This document shows, in pieces, positions 53,568 through 63,080 of a stretch of 64,000 nucleotides of DNA. The number at the start of each line of letters is the position of its first letter. Position 1 is the first letter of the stretch. A program made the position numbers and the translations under genes. The notes beneath the pieces were generated by a model. That model was not told the DNA's origin, did not search any database, and saw only the letters and a list, made by a program, of their open reading frames with translations. Origin of the DNA: a virus. Where the stretch lies: IMG/VR virus record IMGVR_UViG_3300048834_000455, positions 1 through 64,000 of that record, one strand, 5' to 3'.

Positions 53568-55441
53568 AGAACGGGACGGTGACATGGCTTGCGTCAGGAC
53601 CGACCTCGCCCCGCCCTCATTGGCTTGTGCAGTGTAAGCCGCACGTGATGATCCGTCTCAAGCGTAACTTCGAGCGTGTGGACAAGAGCCAGCACGGCGC
53701 GGTGCTTATCGTCGACACGCCCGAGAGTAGCCGAGACCTGCTCTGGTTCATGCAGCGATTCCCGATGGAGATCGGAAACTCCGACCGCGCTGCGTTGACG
53801 GCGAGAGCTGAAGTTCACTTGAAGCGCGAAGAGATGACCGAGAGCATCCTTTCGGGAGAGTATGTTCCGCCGAGCGACACCAAGATGGCGCTGCCCGCGA
53901 GGCCATACCAGCAGGTGGCCGCTGACCTCGTTTGTGCAACGGGTCAACTCTTGCTCGCTGACGATCTTGGGCTTGGAAAGACGATCACGGCAATCACGGC
54001 CATCGCGAAGGTTGGCAAGTTCCCGGCCCTGGTGGTCACGATGACGCATCTACCCACGCAATGGCAGCGTGAGCTGAACCGCTTCTGTCCTGGGCTGAAG
54101 ACGCACGTGCTCGAGAAAGGCACGCCTTACGACCTGGCCAACGAACGGCGTGGTCGGCGCAAGAAGTCCGATGTGCAGGCAGTCGGGATGCCTGACGTGA
54201 TTATCACGAACTACCACAAGCTGTCGGGCTGGGCGGAAACGCTCGTAGAGCTCGGAGTGCAGACGGTGGTCTTTGACGAGGTGCAAGAGCTTCGCCGCGG
54301 TGAGACGCAAGCCGGTACCAAGACGCTTAAGTACGCCGCTGCCGAGTACGTTTCGCACCGGGCCGCCGTCAGGATGGGTTTATCCCATACTCCAATTTAC
54401 AACTATGGCGGCGAGATGTACCACGTGATGTCCGCGCTGGCGCCTGATTCGCTGGGCACGCAGGGTGAGTTTCATCGAGAGTGGTGTGTCTCGGATAACG
54501 GGAAGTGGCGCCTGGAAGATCCCGTGGCTTTCGGGGAGTACATGCGAGACTCGGGATTGATGCTGAGGCGAACCCGCGCTGATGTGGGACGAGAGGTGCC
54601 GGCGCTATCCATCTTCCCTCACCAGGTGGAGACCGACAAGAAGAAGTTCACGGGTGCCGACCTGGCCGCGCTGGCGAGAACCATCATGTCAAGCGAGCAA
54701 CTTGAGAAGGGCGCCAAGTTTCGTGCGGCAAGTGAGCTAGATTATAAGCTGCGCCGCGAGACTGGGATGGCGAAAGCCGAGTATGTCTCCACGTTTGTGC
54801 GCGGTCTCGTGGAGAACGGGGAGGCCGTGGTTCTGTTCGGGTGGCACCGTGACTGCTACACCGTATGGCGCCAGGCTCTTTCGGACCTTGACCCCGCCTT
54901 CTACACCGGCAAGGAGACTGCGGCCCAGAAGGAGGCGGAAATCAACCGCTTCAAGGAGGGCAAGACCAAGGTGGCCATCATCTCGCTTCGTGCTGGAGCT
55001 GGACTCGACGGCCTTCAACACGTTTGTCGCACCGTGGTGTTTGGCGAGATCGACTGGAGCCCGGGAATCCATGAGCAATGCGTGGGCAGGGTGCACCGTG
55101 ACGGCCAGACCGACCCCGTTTGTGCATACTTTCTCCTCGCGGACTGGGGCAGCGACCCGATCATAGCTGACGCCCTCGGCGTGAAGCGCGGACAGATAGC
55201 AGGCCTGCGCGACCCCAACGCACCCTTAGTGGAGGCTGGTGTCGACCCGCACCACATGCGCAAGCTGGCAGAGAGCTTCCTGCGCCAACGGGGCGAGCTA
55301 CCGCCAGAGGCCGAGTCGTCTACCGAGTCGGAACCCTCAACCCCACTTGCCGAAGCTCCGCCGGTTGTCACCGTCGAGGACTCCCGCGAAGGCGCTTTCC
55401 AGCTTGGCCTATTCGAAGAGCAGGAGTCAAGCGCTGCATGA
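53564..55441 (+). CDS. SNF2-family DEAD-box-like helicase
   Basis: 625 aa from GTG at 53564. N-terminal extension of about 110 residues; then P-Y-Q, motif I A-D-D-L-G-L-G-K-T, motif II D-E-V-Q (instead of DEAH), motif III variant L-S-H-T-P-I, and motif VI Q-C-V-G-R-V-H-R-D-G-Q. Standard phage SNF2 layout with a disordered acidic tail. Remodels DNA or replication complexes with ATP; paired with the nuclease before it. Confidence 0.92.
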   Translation: MKNGTVTWLASGPTSPRPHWLVQCKPHVMIRLKRNFERVDKSQHGAVLIVDTPESSRDLLWFMQRFPMEIGNSDRAALTARAEVHLKREEMTESILSGEYVPPSDTKMALPARPYQQVAADLVCATGQLLLADDLGLGKTITAITAIAKVGKFPALVVTMTHLPTQWQRELNRFCPGLKTHVLEKGTPYDLANERRGRRKKSDVQAVGMPDVIITNYHKLSGWAETLVELGVQTVVFDEVQELRRGETQAGTKTLKYAAAEYVSHRAAVRMGLSHTPIYNYGGEMYHVMSALAPDSLGTQGEFHREWCVSDNGKWRLEDPVAFGEYMRDSGLMLRRTRADVGREVPALSIFPHQVETDKKKFTGADLAALARTIMSSEQLEKGAKFRAASELDYKLRRETGMAKAEYVSTFVRGLVENGEAVVLFGWHRDCYTVWRQALSDLDPAFYTGKETAAQKEAEINRFKEGKTKVAIISLRAGAGLDGLQHVCRTVVFGEIDWSPGIHEQCVGRVHRDGQTDPVCAYFLLADWGSDPIIADALGVKRGQIAGLRDPNAPLVEAGVDPHHMRKLAESFLRQRGELPPEAESSTESEPSTPLAEAPPVVTVEDSREGAFQLGLFEEQESSAA

Positions 55442-55557
55442 ACTTCGTCCTCATCATCAACACCATCTGGGAGCGTGGCCGGCAGACCATCTGGACCGAC
55501 GGTGGCGAGGACCTGCGACGACGTCCACCAGAGGTGGCCTACAACGAGCGCGACTGA
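55438..55557 (+). CDS. Very small early protein
   Basis: 39 aa, ATGA overlap with the helicase gene. W-E-R-G-R-Q-T-I-W-T-D-G-G. Function unknown. Confidence 0.45.
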   Translation: MNFVLIINTIWERGRQTIWTDGGEDLRRRPPEVAYNERD

Positions 55558-55567
55558 CGCCGCAAGG

Positions 55568-55645
55568 ATGCTCGAAGTCGCCGCTTTCATCGAAGCCCAG
55601 CAGAAGCTTCCGCTACCGACCCACGACATCAAGGAGCCGACATGA
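55568..55645 (+). CDS. 25-aa peptide
   Basis: A 25-residue frame 10 bases after the previous stop, with ATGA overlap to the next gene. May serve coupling. Confidence 0.35.
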   Translation: MLEVAAFIEAQQKLPLPTHDIKEPT

Positions 55646-55896
55646 CCGAAGAAAAGCAGATCGCGGAGTGGAACCGCAAGAACGCCGAGGATAGCCCTGA
55701 CCGCCTGACCCACAAGAGGAAGCTGGCGGAGTTGGGCGAGCATTGCAACGCCATCGTGGCGCTCGTCGACGACTACTTTCAGCCGCCGAACCTGATGGCC
55801 TGGCGTGGCGATGGGGACTGGGAGGTCTTCATCCGGCGCAAGGGCAGCAGTGTCGAGTTTGGGCCGAGCGAGTGGGAAGCGGAGGAGACGTTATGA
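55642..55896 (+). CDS. Small hypothetical protein
   Basis: 84 aa, ATGA overlap, AAGGAG upstream. Helical with W-R-G-D-G-D-W-E-V-F. No motif. Confidence 0.6.
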   Translation: MTEEKQIAEWNRKNAEDSPDRLTHKRKLAELGEHCNAIVALVDDYFQPPNLMAWRGDGDWEVFIRRKGSSVEFGPSEWEAEETL

Positions 55897-56678
55897 GCAT
55901 CTGTGGGATTTGCGCGTGCGAGAGGTGCATCTGTGCTGAAGCGGGCATAGGCTTACCTTCAGCACAGTTTGTCGCAGACATGGCCACTCGCTCGGCCCAG
56001 TTTGCCGAATCGGTCGCGCGGCACTGCGCGAAGGAGCCCGCTCCTCCCGTAGAGGTCGCCGTCGATGGAAAGATGGCTGTCAACCTCCGCTTCAGGGTAA
56101 ACGGCTGCGACGTGCCTGCCGAGCAGTTCGCCGAGGCTGTTGCGAGGACGAAGGGCGAGGGCAGCTTCCGCCACGAGATCCTCGTCGCTGACGACCTGCA
56201 CGAGCCGACGACTCCCGAGGATGAGGCGAAGGCGCGGGAGTGGTACCAGACGATAATCCCTCGCGCTGGTGGTGGAACCGCGCACCATGAATACGACGTG
56301 GCCGCGTACATCGTGGGGGACATGGTCGCGGAGGAGCGAGAGGCGTCGCCCGCCCATCTCGGATCGGGAGAGTGGATCTGCGGCATCTTTGAGGATGGAC
56401 CCGAGGGCAATAACCCGTGGGCGCGCTATGCAATGCAACTCCTGCAGGCGCTCAGGAACGCCAAGGCCGCAGACGCCAGCTTCTACAAGTGCCCGGGTGA
56501 GCGGGAGAGCACGGTGTGGGGGCACATCGAGAGAGCGCTGGCCCTGCCGATGCCGGGGGCCGACGATGCCGCCATGGTGCTCGACATCGGCTGCGAGTGC
56601 AACAAGGCTGGCCGGCCGCACAAGACGGGATGCCCGATGCCAGTCGACGAGATTGAGGAGACGAAGGGCCGTGGTTAG
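55893..56678 (+). CDS. Cys-rich N-terminus, hypothetical protein
   Basis: 261 aa, ATGA overlap. Starts with C-G-I-C-A-C-E-R-C-I-C, a dense Cys cluster likely to bind zinc, and ends with another C-E-C-N ... C. Beta-rich body. Unknown function. Confidence 0.65.
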   Translation: MSICGICACERCICAEAGIGLPSAQFVADMATRSAQFAESVARHCAKEPAPPVEVAVDGKMAVNLRFRVNGCDVPAEQFAEAVARTKGEGSFRHEILVADDLHEPTTPEDEAKAREWYQTIIPRAGGGTAHHEYDVAAYIVGDMVAEEREASPAHLGSGEWICGIFEDGPEGNNPWARYAMQLLQALRNAKAADASFYKCPGERESTVWGHIERALALPMPGADDAAMVLDIGCECNKAGRPHKTGCPMPVDEIEETKGRG

Positions 56679-57063
56679 CGTGATGACCGAGAGCCAGTTC
56701 CAGGCACGTGCTGGCGTGGCGGTGATGGCGAAGCACCGAGGACGCTATGACCTCCTGTGGGCCAACGAGAAGGTGTTCTACAAGGGGAATGATAGCTACA
56801 CCTACCAGTACCACGGTGAGCTTGTGCCCGACCAGGTCCCGCCGAGCTTCAACGACCGCGCTCTGGCCTTCTCGCTGTGGGTGCGGCACCGCGTGTGCCC
56901 GTGGATTGACCGCGTGCTCTGGGCCATCGCTTTCCTGGGGTTCCTTGTGGGGTTCATGGCGGGCTTTGCGGAGGCTGGGTTCTCGTTGCCGGCGACACCG
57001 GGAGCGGCGGCCATCGGGTTCCTCACAGGGTGGGGCATCGCGTTTCGCACGAGGTTGCCGTGA
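56671..57063 (+). CDS. Membrane protein with two spans
   Basis: 130 aa from GTG at 56671 (or ATG 56683). Soluble first half, then two hydrophobic helices near residues 85-105 and 110-128. Unknown function; candidate envelope protein among early genes. Confidence 0.6.
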   Translation: MVSVMTESQFQARAGVAVMAKHRGRYDLLWANEKVFYKGNDSYTYQYHGELVPDQVPPSFNDRALAFSLWVRHRVCPWIDRVLWAIAFLGFLVGFMAGFAEAGFSLPATPGAAAIGFLTGWGIAFRTRLP

Positions 57064-57560
57064 TCGCCACCTGCGACCGCTTCCGTCGCCCGAAGCGCTG
57101 CTATACCACGGAGATAGAGGCCAAGATTGCCATCGACGTGATGCGATCGCGCGGGACCGGCAAGGTCGGCGTTCCCTTCGCACGTGAGCGCCTGCAAAGC
57201 CTGGCCCCTTTCCAGTGCGAGGTCTGCGGCAGTTGGCACGTGGGCAGTCAGCGAGGCCTAGCGCCAAAGCTCCTTGCGTCTTCCCAGAAGCAGGCGGCGC
57301 TGGATGCCCTCGCCTCGGCGCCCGAGGAGATGCACACCTCTGCAGCGGCCGCGTTCTGCTTCGTCGGCGTGCGGCGGGTGCTCAACGCCGTCGGGCAGCA
57401 TCTCTGGCCGAAGCTCGTGGACAACGGCGGGCCCGACTACCTCTTCTCGCGGGACCAGCTTCGCGCGTGGGTTGTTGCGGGATGGCCACGGTCGTCACCG
57501 AGGGTGAGAATGCGGGTGGTGCTCGACCGGCACTTTCCTCCGAAAGAGAAGCTCGCGTGA
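57060..57560 (+). CDS. Zinc-ribbon protein (CxxCxxWHxG family), longer form
   Basis: 166 aa from GTG at 57060 (GTGA overlap). N-terminal part R-C-Y-T-T-E-I-E-A-K ... F-Q-C-E-V-C-G-S-W-H-V-G repeats the small family seen at 6072 and 44756; a further 100 residues form an extra helical domain. Confidence 0.7.
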   Translation: MIATCDRFRRPKRCYTTEIEAKIAIDVMRSRGTGKVGVPFARERLQSLAPFQCEVCGSWHVGSQRGLAPKLLASSQKQAALDALASAPEEMHTSAAAAFCFVGVRRVLNAVGQHLWPKLVDNGGPDYLFSRDQLRAWVVAGWPRSSPRVRMRVVLDRHFPPKEKLA

Positions 57561-57617
57561 TGGGACCTATCGGCGGGGCTTGGCGAAGAATGTGTGAGGA
57601 TTTCGAGAGGAGACACC

Positions 57618-58181
57618 ATGATTCCAGATGAGATGCCGGCCGGGTTGGCCAGAGTGGTGCGCGGCTATGGCGCCGATTGGATGACATGGAGGCCGGGTGT
57701 AACCGACCCCACCTGGACCGCCAGGACGCATGGTTACACCTTCTGGCTGCAGGAGACGAGAGCCCTGACTACATGGCGCGAGCCTGACGTGCTGGTCGCG
57801 ATGCTAGATCACGGCTCGCGCCTTGTAGAGCGACTATTTCTCAACGTGGAGAGCTACAGCGAGACGCTCATCAAGTGGTTCAAGAAGGCCAGGATAGCCG
57901 AGCAACAAGCCAACCGCGTCGACGAAGACGCTCTGGAGATTCTCTCGGCCGGTTGGTCCGGCAACGACCCAGAGAACAGGAGCAAGGTTTCCTTTCAGCA
58001 CTGCCAAGCTGGAGAGTTGGCAATGATGGGCGTTTTCATTATGCGGCGGCAATGGCCCGGCGAACCCTGGCGCGAGGTTGACGACGGATGGCTAGACGCT
58101 GCGGGCATGGAGCGTCTAGAAACGTACTTGGCCGAGTGCAGGGCGAGGCGCGAGAAGGCAGCCGCCGAGGCCACCTCGTGA
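57618..58181 (+). CDS. Hypothetical early protein
   Basis: 187 aa from the ATG at 57618 with GAGGAG upstream; 57 bases of non-coding sequence with a repeat precede it. Trp-rich strands (W-M-T-W-R-P, W-L-Q-E-T-R) then helices. No family. Confidence 0.65.
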   Translation: MIPDEMPAGLARVVRGYGADWMTWRPGVTDPTWTARTHGYTFWLQETRALTTWREPDVLVAMLDHGSRLVERLFLNVESYSETLIKWFKKARIAEQQANRVDEDALEILSAGWSGNDPENRSKVSFQHCQAGELAMMGVFIMRRQWPGEPWREVDDGWLDAAGMERLETYLAECRARREKAAAEATS

Positions 58182-58798
58182 CCGACACCGAGAAGCTCGT
58201 CGAGCGATGCCCCGGCATGCCCGTGCATGCCGCTCACGCTATCGTGATGCACGGTGGCCAGGACCTCGCGTGGCAATGGTTCGATGCTGGTAACGTCTGC
58301 CACGCCAAAGGCGAGCGGGACCTCCTCGTGCGCGTCGAGCTTGCAGGGCGGCCGGGGCAGGAGCATGGCTATCTGTTCCAGTTTGGCAGAGGTGACGACT
58401 GGAGCGCATATCGCCAGCACTGGTTCCAGTACGAGGCGGTTGGGCACGGCGATGTCAGGCCTGCGGTGGTCGAGCTGTTCGAGCAGATGCGCACGATGGA
58501 CCCTCGCTTCCTCACGGGGCTGCCCGAGGATCTGCGGAAGATAGCCGAGCAGGCTCTCACGATGCACCGAGCCTGGGACACGGCATGGGCGGCCGGTGGA
58601 GTGAACAGCCTCTTTCTCGTCTGGGGCGATAGCGACGACATACCACGGGCGCGAATCCACTGGACCAAGCGCCACTTCGTGCAGATGTCCTACAACGGAC
58701 CAGATGACGAGGTCTTTAGCCTGCAGACGAAGGACCTTCGCTACTCTGACGACTTCGCCAAGTTCGTGCAGTGCTTCCGGGTGGAGGCCACGGTATGA
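58178..58798 (+). CDS. Hypothetical early protein (GTG start)
   Basis: 206 aa, GTGA overlap. H-A-A-H-A-I-V-M-H-G-G near the start and several Trp/Phe-rich strands. No family. Confidence 0.65.
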   Translation: MTDTEKLVERCPGMPVHAAHAIVMHGGQDLAWQWFDAGNVCHAKGERDLLVRVELAGRPGQEHGYLFQFGRGDDWSAYRQHWFQYEAVGHGDVRPAVVELFEQMRTMDPRFLTGLPEDLRKIAEQALTMHRAWDTAWAAGGVNSLFLVWGDSDDIPRARIHWTKRHFVQMSYNGPDDEVFSLQTKDLRYSDDFAKFVQCFRVEATV

Positions 58799-59106
58799 GC
58801 GACACGATCTTGGGCGACAAGCCCGCACCCAACAGCCTCTGCGACTATGGCAACGGGCCGAACGTGACGGAGAAATACATGCTCCGCCTAATCGCTGACG
58901 ATGCCGACCTCGACAAGACGCTGGTTAGAGTTCGGTGGGAGCTTTTCTACGGCTGCCATGGCAGCACGACGACGGTGTTCAAGGGGTCCTACCCTAGCCC
59001 GGCCGAGGCGGCGCAAGCTGGAGCCGATGCTATCAAGCACCACCGAGAGGGCTTCGCCCACGCGAATGAGCTAGCGGTGTTGATGGCGAGGTACAACCGG
59101 ATATGA
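58795..59106 (+). CDS. Hypothetical early protein
   Basis: 103 aa, ATGA overlap. Alpha/beta with a W-E-L-F-Y-G-C-H-G-S strand. No family. Confidence 0.6.
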   Translation: MSDTILGDKPAPNSLCDYGNGPNVTEKYMLRLIADDADLDKTLVRVRWELFYGCHGSTTTVFKGSYPSPAEAAQAGADAIKHHREGFAHANELAVLMARYNRI

Positions 59107-59888
59107 CCGCGCTCCTAACCGTCATCACGCTTCTGGCACCTCTGGCCGTGGTGGCGTTCGCGATGTGCCCTTTCTTCGCTGCGGTTTCAGAGCGTGCCCG
59201 CGAGCAGATTGACCTCGAATGGGTGCTGGTCTGTACGCTGATTGTGGTCGCGCTTCTCGGAACGTTCACCTCGGGCTGGTTCATCTCTGCCCTCTGGTAT
59301 CGACCCAATGCTCTACCGCCGCTGGTTGCCCTCGTCTGGGCCTCGCTTCTGGGCGGCTGGCTGGTGTCGATGGGGCAGCACTTCAAGCGGCACAGCCAGA
59401 TGGAGAAGGAATGGTTCGAGATGCGCCGCGCCAAGGAGGGCGCCGAGAACGCCTTGACCTGCGCGGACATGCTCGAGTGGCACCACGCTTGGTTCATCTC
59501 AGACCTTGACCTCGTTCTCCTGACGATGCTCGATGGAAAGCCCGAGGTTCTCGCCAACCTCTGGGAAGGGTGGGGCTACGATAAGCGCAACGAGGTCAGA
59601 TTTTCGCTGTGGAAATTGCAGAGGGCTGGCCTGACGGAGCTTGGCCCCAAGATCTCCTGTAGGGTTCCTGACGAGTGGACGGGTCACCTAGAAGACTCCT
59701 CCGAGCGAACGGAGACGCGAGACCGCAGCACCATCCAGACGAGCGTCAAAGGTCGCGAGACCGTGGCAAGGTGCTTCGGCAAAGGCAGGTTCTCGCCGTC
59801 GCACGCCCGCGAGTCGATAGAGGCTCAGGTCGCGGAGCGGTGGGCCAATGCGGCGTCTTGGCGCAAGTATGCGGGTGCCACCAAGTGA
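59103..59888 (+). CDS. Membrane protein with cytoplasmic domain
   Basis: 261 aa, ATGA overlap. Three hydrophobic segments (about 3-25, 40-62, 72-88), then a soluble helical domain with L-T-M-L-D-G-K and a winged-helix-like R-F-S-L-W-K-L-Q-R-A-G-L-T-E-L stretch. May link the membrane to DNA or replication. Unknown. Confidence 0.65.
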   Translation: MTALLTVITLLAPLAVVAFAMCPFFAAVSERAREQIDLEWVLVCTLIVVALLGTFTSGWFISALWYRPNALPPLVALVWASLLGGWLVSMGQHFKRHSQMEKEWFEMRRAKEGAENALTCADMLEWHHAWFISDLDLVLLTMLDGKPEVLANLWEGWGYDKRNEVRFSLWKLQRAGLTELGPKISCRVPDEWTGHLEDSSERTETRDRSTIQTSVKGRETVARCFGKGRFSPSHARESIEAQVAERWANAASWRKYAGATK

Positions 59889-60211
59889 CCGCACTACTCC
59901 TCGCTTCCGGCCTCGCCCTCTTCCTCGGCTACCGCTGGGGCCGGTGGTCACGGTTGCGGCAGTTGGTCCAGTGCTTCGGCTCCGAGCAGCTTTGCAAGCA
60001 GGAGCTGGTGACGATGGCCGAGCGGCAACGGCATCGCAACCTGCTGCGAACGGGCGACAAGGACGTGGTTGCGCTAGTTGACGCGCTGGATGAGCTTTGG
60101 ACGGACTACGTGGAGTGCGAGTGGCAGACGACTCCCGAGGGCCTGGAGCTTCGGCAGGCGCTGAAGACGGTTGCGGATGCTGTTGGCCGGCCGTTGGGAG
60201 CGTGCGCGTGA
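59885..60211 (+). CDS. Small membrane-anchored protein (GTG start)
   Basis: 108 aa, GTGA overlap. N-terminal hydrophobic helix, then Q-C-F-G-S-E-Q-L-C and a helical end. Unknown. Confidence 0.55.
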   Translation: MTALLLASGLALFLGYRWGRWSRLRQLVQCFGSEQLCKQELVTMAERQRHRNLLRTGDKDVVALVDALDELWTDYVECEWQTTPEGLELRQALKTVADAVGRPLGACA

Positions 60212-60492
60212 TGTATCTAGCCCTCAAGGAGATAGCGTTTATGGTCGAGCATCGGCAAGAGCTTATCAACGAGATTCTCGACCAGGCGCAGACGAGCGCG
60301 GAGTCCTACGGGCACTTCCCGCAGTCAGACGTGAGCAATGTGCGGATGTGCGCTTGCATCCTCTGGGACCTCGCGCAGGCCATGGAGACGAAGCCTGCCA
60401 AGGGCGAGAAGAGGGCGTCTAGCTTCACGATATCGCCCGAAATGAAGGCGTTCCTGGAGCGGGCCTATGCGGCGGGAGAGTTGACGAGATGA
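60211..60492 (+). CDS. Small helical protein
   Basis: 93 aa from the ATG at 60211 (TGATG overlap; a GTG directly before is possible). Helical. No motif. Confidence 0.6.
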   Translation: MYLALKEIAFMVEHRQELINEILDQAQTSAESYGHFPQSDVSNVRMCACILWDLAQAMETKPAKGEKRASSFTISPEMKAFLERAYAAGELTR

Positions 60493-60644
60493 GCGCTTCC
60501 GTCGGCGACATGATTCTCGTGGCTGTCTTTGCGGCTGGGTGGGCCTTCGGCCTCGGCTGGTCTCGCGGCTACCTCGCGGGCTACAAGTATTGCTACTGGA
60601 TATATAAGGGTCGGAAGTGGCCTGAGCCAGGGGACGAGGAGTGA
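60489..60644 (+). CDS. Small membrane protein
   Basis: 51 aa, ATGA overlap. One hydrophobic/aromatic helix (A-A-G-W-A-F-G-L-G-W), Tyr-rich segment and acidic tail. Unknown. Confidence 0.5.
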   Translation: MSASVGDMILVAVFAAGWAFGLGWSRGYLAGYKYCYWIYKGRKWPEPGDEE

Positions 60645-61084
60645 TGCACGTTGTAGAGGATGCTCACGCCGAGCCTGAATTCGAGATGAAGGTTCGCCTC
60701 CAACGCCTTTCCGATGGGAGCTACACGGTTCTCGGGCTGCGTCTCGACGAGGAGGACGAGAAGCACGCGCCACACGGCAAGCCGATGCTGACGGCCGTCT
60801 TTCGCTGGATGCGGCAGTTTGTGCTGCCCGGCATCAACCTCGTCGCGAAGATGAACTGGGGCTTCGGCCAGGCCATCCTGATGGACGACGCTACAGCCCT
60901 GGCGACTCAGGCGCAGTTCGATGCGCTGTCAGAGTACTCGGCGAGCTTCCCTAGCGACACCTACGTGGGCAAGGTCTGGAAGCGGCGTCACGGTGACGGC
61001 TGGCTCCTGGGCGAGTACGTCGACACGCCCGACCCGAACCTCGTGGGCGTGAAGTGGCGTGAGCTTCTGGTGGTGGAGGCATGA
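60644..61084 (+). CDS. Hypothetical early protein
   Basis: 146 aa, single-base overlap. Alpha/beta. No family. Confidence 0.65.
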   Translation: MHVVEDAHAEPEFEMKVRLQRLSDGSYTVLGLRLDEEDEKHAPHGKPMLTAVFRWMRQFVLPGINLVAKMNWGFGQAILMDDATALATQAQFDALSEYSASFPSDTYVGKVWKRRHGDGWLLGEYVDTPDPNLVGVKWRELLVVEA

Positions 61085-61416
61085 TGACCGTGACCAAGCC
61101 CACGCCGCAGACCCTCAAGCGCATCGAGGCCGAGGTGGTGCACTGGCCCGAGAAGGGTGTGTCGAACCTCGTTCAGCTTCGCCGTATCCGCGACGGCGAC
61201 CAGACGCACTACGAGGTGTATTGGCGCCGAGAGTGGCTTCACCTCGGCTGTGTTCGCAAGTATCGCGACGAGGACCACGGGTGGGTATGGGAGCAGCGTT
61301 GGCCCTGGGAGAGCGAATTCTGGGCCGCATACAAGGGCAACCGGGGCGAGGCGATCCGCGACCTCGTGCAGGTTTACGTCTACAACAACGGCACCGGCGA
61401 GGATGACGAGTCGTGA
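61081..61416 (+). CDS. Hypothetical early protein
   Basis: 111 aa, ATGA overlap. Trp/Tyr-rich strands (Y-W-R-R-E-W-L-H-L-G). No family. Confidence 0.6.
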   Translation: MMTVTKPTPQTLKRIEAEVVHWPEKGVSNLVQLRRIRDGDQTHYEVYWRREWLHLGCVRKYRDEDHGWVWEQRWPWESEFWAAYKGNRGEAIRDLVQVYVYNNGTGEDDES

Positions 61417-61718
61417 AGATTGGCGAGGCCACGAGGATAGACGACAGGTGCTTCCATCCCGCCAACCCCGACCACCGGGTCGAGCCCACGAAGGACGGCG
61501 GCTACTGCGTCTTCGACCCTGGCGGCGTGCAGATTGGCGCCGTCGCCCGAGAGAACAGCGGCACGTGGTGCTTCGCGGGTGCCATCGCTGGAGCAGGATC
61601 GTTCGCCTCGCCTCTCGCTGCTCTCGTGGCGCTGTTCGATGAGCTTTGGAAGCGCGTCGACAAGATCGCCGTCAACCGGAACCCTCGCCCCAAGGTCGCA
61701 AACGGGAGACGCAAGTGA
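61413..61718 (+). CDS. Hypothetical early protein (GTG start)
   Basis: 101 aa, GTGA overlap. Basic C-terminus; F-D-P-G-G-V-Q-I-G-A strand. No family. Confidence 0.6.
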   Translation: MKIGEATRIDDRCFHPANPDHRVEPTKDGGYCVFDPGGVQIGAVARENSGTWCFAGAIAGAGSFASPLAALVALFDELWKRVDKIAVNRNPRPKVANGRRK

Positions 61719-62116
61719 TGACCACAGAGACCGACGAAGCACCCGGCCTGGTCGCCCTCATCTTCTCGTGCATCTGCTGCGGCACGACGGAGGGCGGGCG
61801 CGTGCTCGCCTCGCTAGGGCCGTTCTGCCACCGATGCCACCAGAAGGGCGAGGACGAGCCGAAGCTTGGCCGCTACACCGAGGCCGAGCAAGCGGCGCTC
61901 ATCGACATCGCGGTGGCCAGCGGGTGGGAGCATCCGTGGCAGGTGAACCTCTGGCAGCGCGAGGTCTGGCGTGCGGCGCGAGGGCGAACGCTCAAAGGTG
62001 CGACGACGGCGCTGAAGAGGCTACTGGAGCGCAAGAGCCTGGAGCCTTGGCGGTGGGCAGACCCCGAGGGTGCGGAGTTGCTGGACTATGGGCGGCTGGC
62101 GGAGGTGAGGGCGTGA
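61718..62116 (+). CDS. Zinc-binding early protein
   Basis: 132 aa (TGATG overlap). S-C-I-C-C-G ... F-C-H-R-C-H-Q-K near the start makes a zinc ribbon; helical end. Unknown. Confidence 0.65.
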   Translation: MTTETDEAPGLVALIFSCICCGTTEGGRVLASLGPFCHRCHQKGEDEPKLGRYTEAEQAALIDIAVASGWEHPWQVNLWQREVWRAARGRTLKGATTALKRLLERKSLEPWRWADPEGAELLDYGRLAEVRA

Positions 62117-62583
62117 GTGAAGAGTATGACCCAGCAGATGAACGATGCTTCTGTCACGGCTACGATGTCGACTGCTGCCCGTGCGTCAACGGCGATGAGC
62201 CTTGGCCTGACGTGAGGCCCGCACTGGCCAAAGACACCGTCGAGTACGCATCCCACTTCAAGGCGTTCATGGCCCACTGTGCGGAAGGCGCCGCCGATAC
62301 CAGTAGGGCGCACCGGAAGACCTTCTGGCGCAGCGTCATGTGCCCGTGCCCGGTGGAGGGATTCCCGAGGGTCGTGCAAGTCGAGGGTCCTGCCGCTGCC
62401 CACCTCTGCGGTATGGTCGCGGTTGTGGTCGCTCTCGAGGGGCATCCGCAGTGGGGCCGAGCTTGGGTGGAGATAAAGGGCCATGAGCTTGACCGCTACG
62501 GGTTGGAGAACCTGCAGTTGGCGTTGGCTTCGGCGCACGAGGACATGGCGCACATCGAGTATGCGCCCGAGGGGGACGAGTGA
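62113..62583 (+). CDS. Cys-rich hypothetical protein (GTG start)
   Basis: 156 aa, GTGA overlap. C-F-C-H-G-Y-D-V-D-C-C-P-C near the start likely binds metal. Unknown. Confidence 0.6.
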   Translation: MSEEYDPADERCFCHGYDVDCCPCVNGDEPWPDVRPALAKDTVEYASHFKAFMAHCAEGAADTSRAHRKTFWRSVMCPCPVEGFPRVVQVEGPAAAHLCGMVAVVVALEGHPQWGRAWVEIKGHELDRYGLENLQLALASAHEDMAHIEYAPEGDE

Positions 62584-63080
62584 AGCACCTCCGCTATCTC
62601 TCCTACCTCCTTCGCCACAAGTGGTGGGTCGTGTTCGCCGCTGTGAAGATGCGCCTCTGGCCCTGGGGCCACCCTTGGCTTTGGCTGCGCCTACTCGTGC
62701 ACGACTGGAGCAAATGCTTGCCATCAGAGTGGATTCCGTATGCCGAGAGCTTCTACGGGCCGCACGAGTGGAAGGCGAGGCCGACTGAGATGAAGGCCGC
62801 CTTCAACAGAGCCTGGCTACTGCATATCCACCGGCAAGACCACCATTGGCAGCATCATTGCCTCTTGGAGGACAGTGGCGGGATGAAGGTGCTCGAGATG
62901 GGCACGGCCGCCACCTTGGAGATGGTTTGCGATTGGGCTGGAGCAGGGCGAGCTATCCAGGGTCGATGGGACCTTGGCGCGTGGTACACAGCTAACCGAG
63001 ACCGCATGCACCTTGGGCCGGAGACACGGCGGAAGGTCGAAGGACTCATAGCCCGACACTGGACGGCATCGCCACCGTGA
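62580..63080 (+). CDS. DUF5662 family protein
   Basis: 166 aa, GTG start in a GTGA overlap. H-D-W-S-K, W-x-P-Y, and H-I-H-R-Q-D-H-H-W-Q-H-H are the signature of DUF5662, a phage/bacterial family with a dense His/Asp site that recalls HD-type hydrolases. Function unknown; metal-dependent hydrolysis is plausible. Confidence 0.85.
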   Translation: MKHLRYLSYLLRHKWWVVFAAVKMRLWPWGHPWLWLRLLVHDWSKCLPSEWIPYAESFYGPHEWKARPTEMKAAFNRAWLLHIHRQDHHWQHHCLLEDSGGMKVLEMGTAATLEMVCDWAGAGRAIQGRWDLGAWYTANRDRMHLGPETRRKVEGLIARHWTASPP

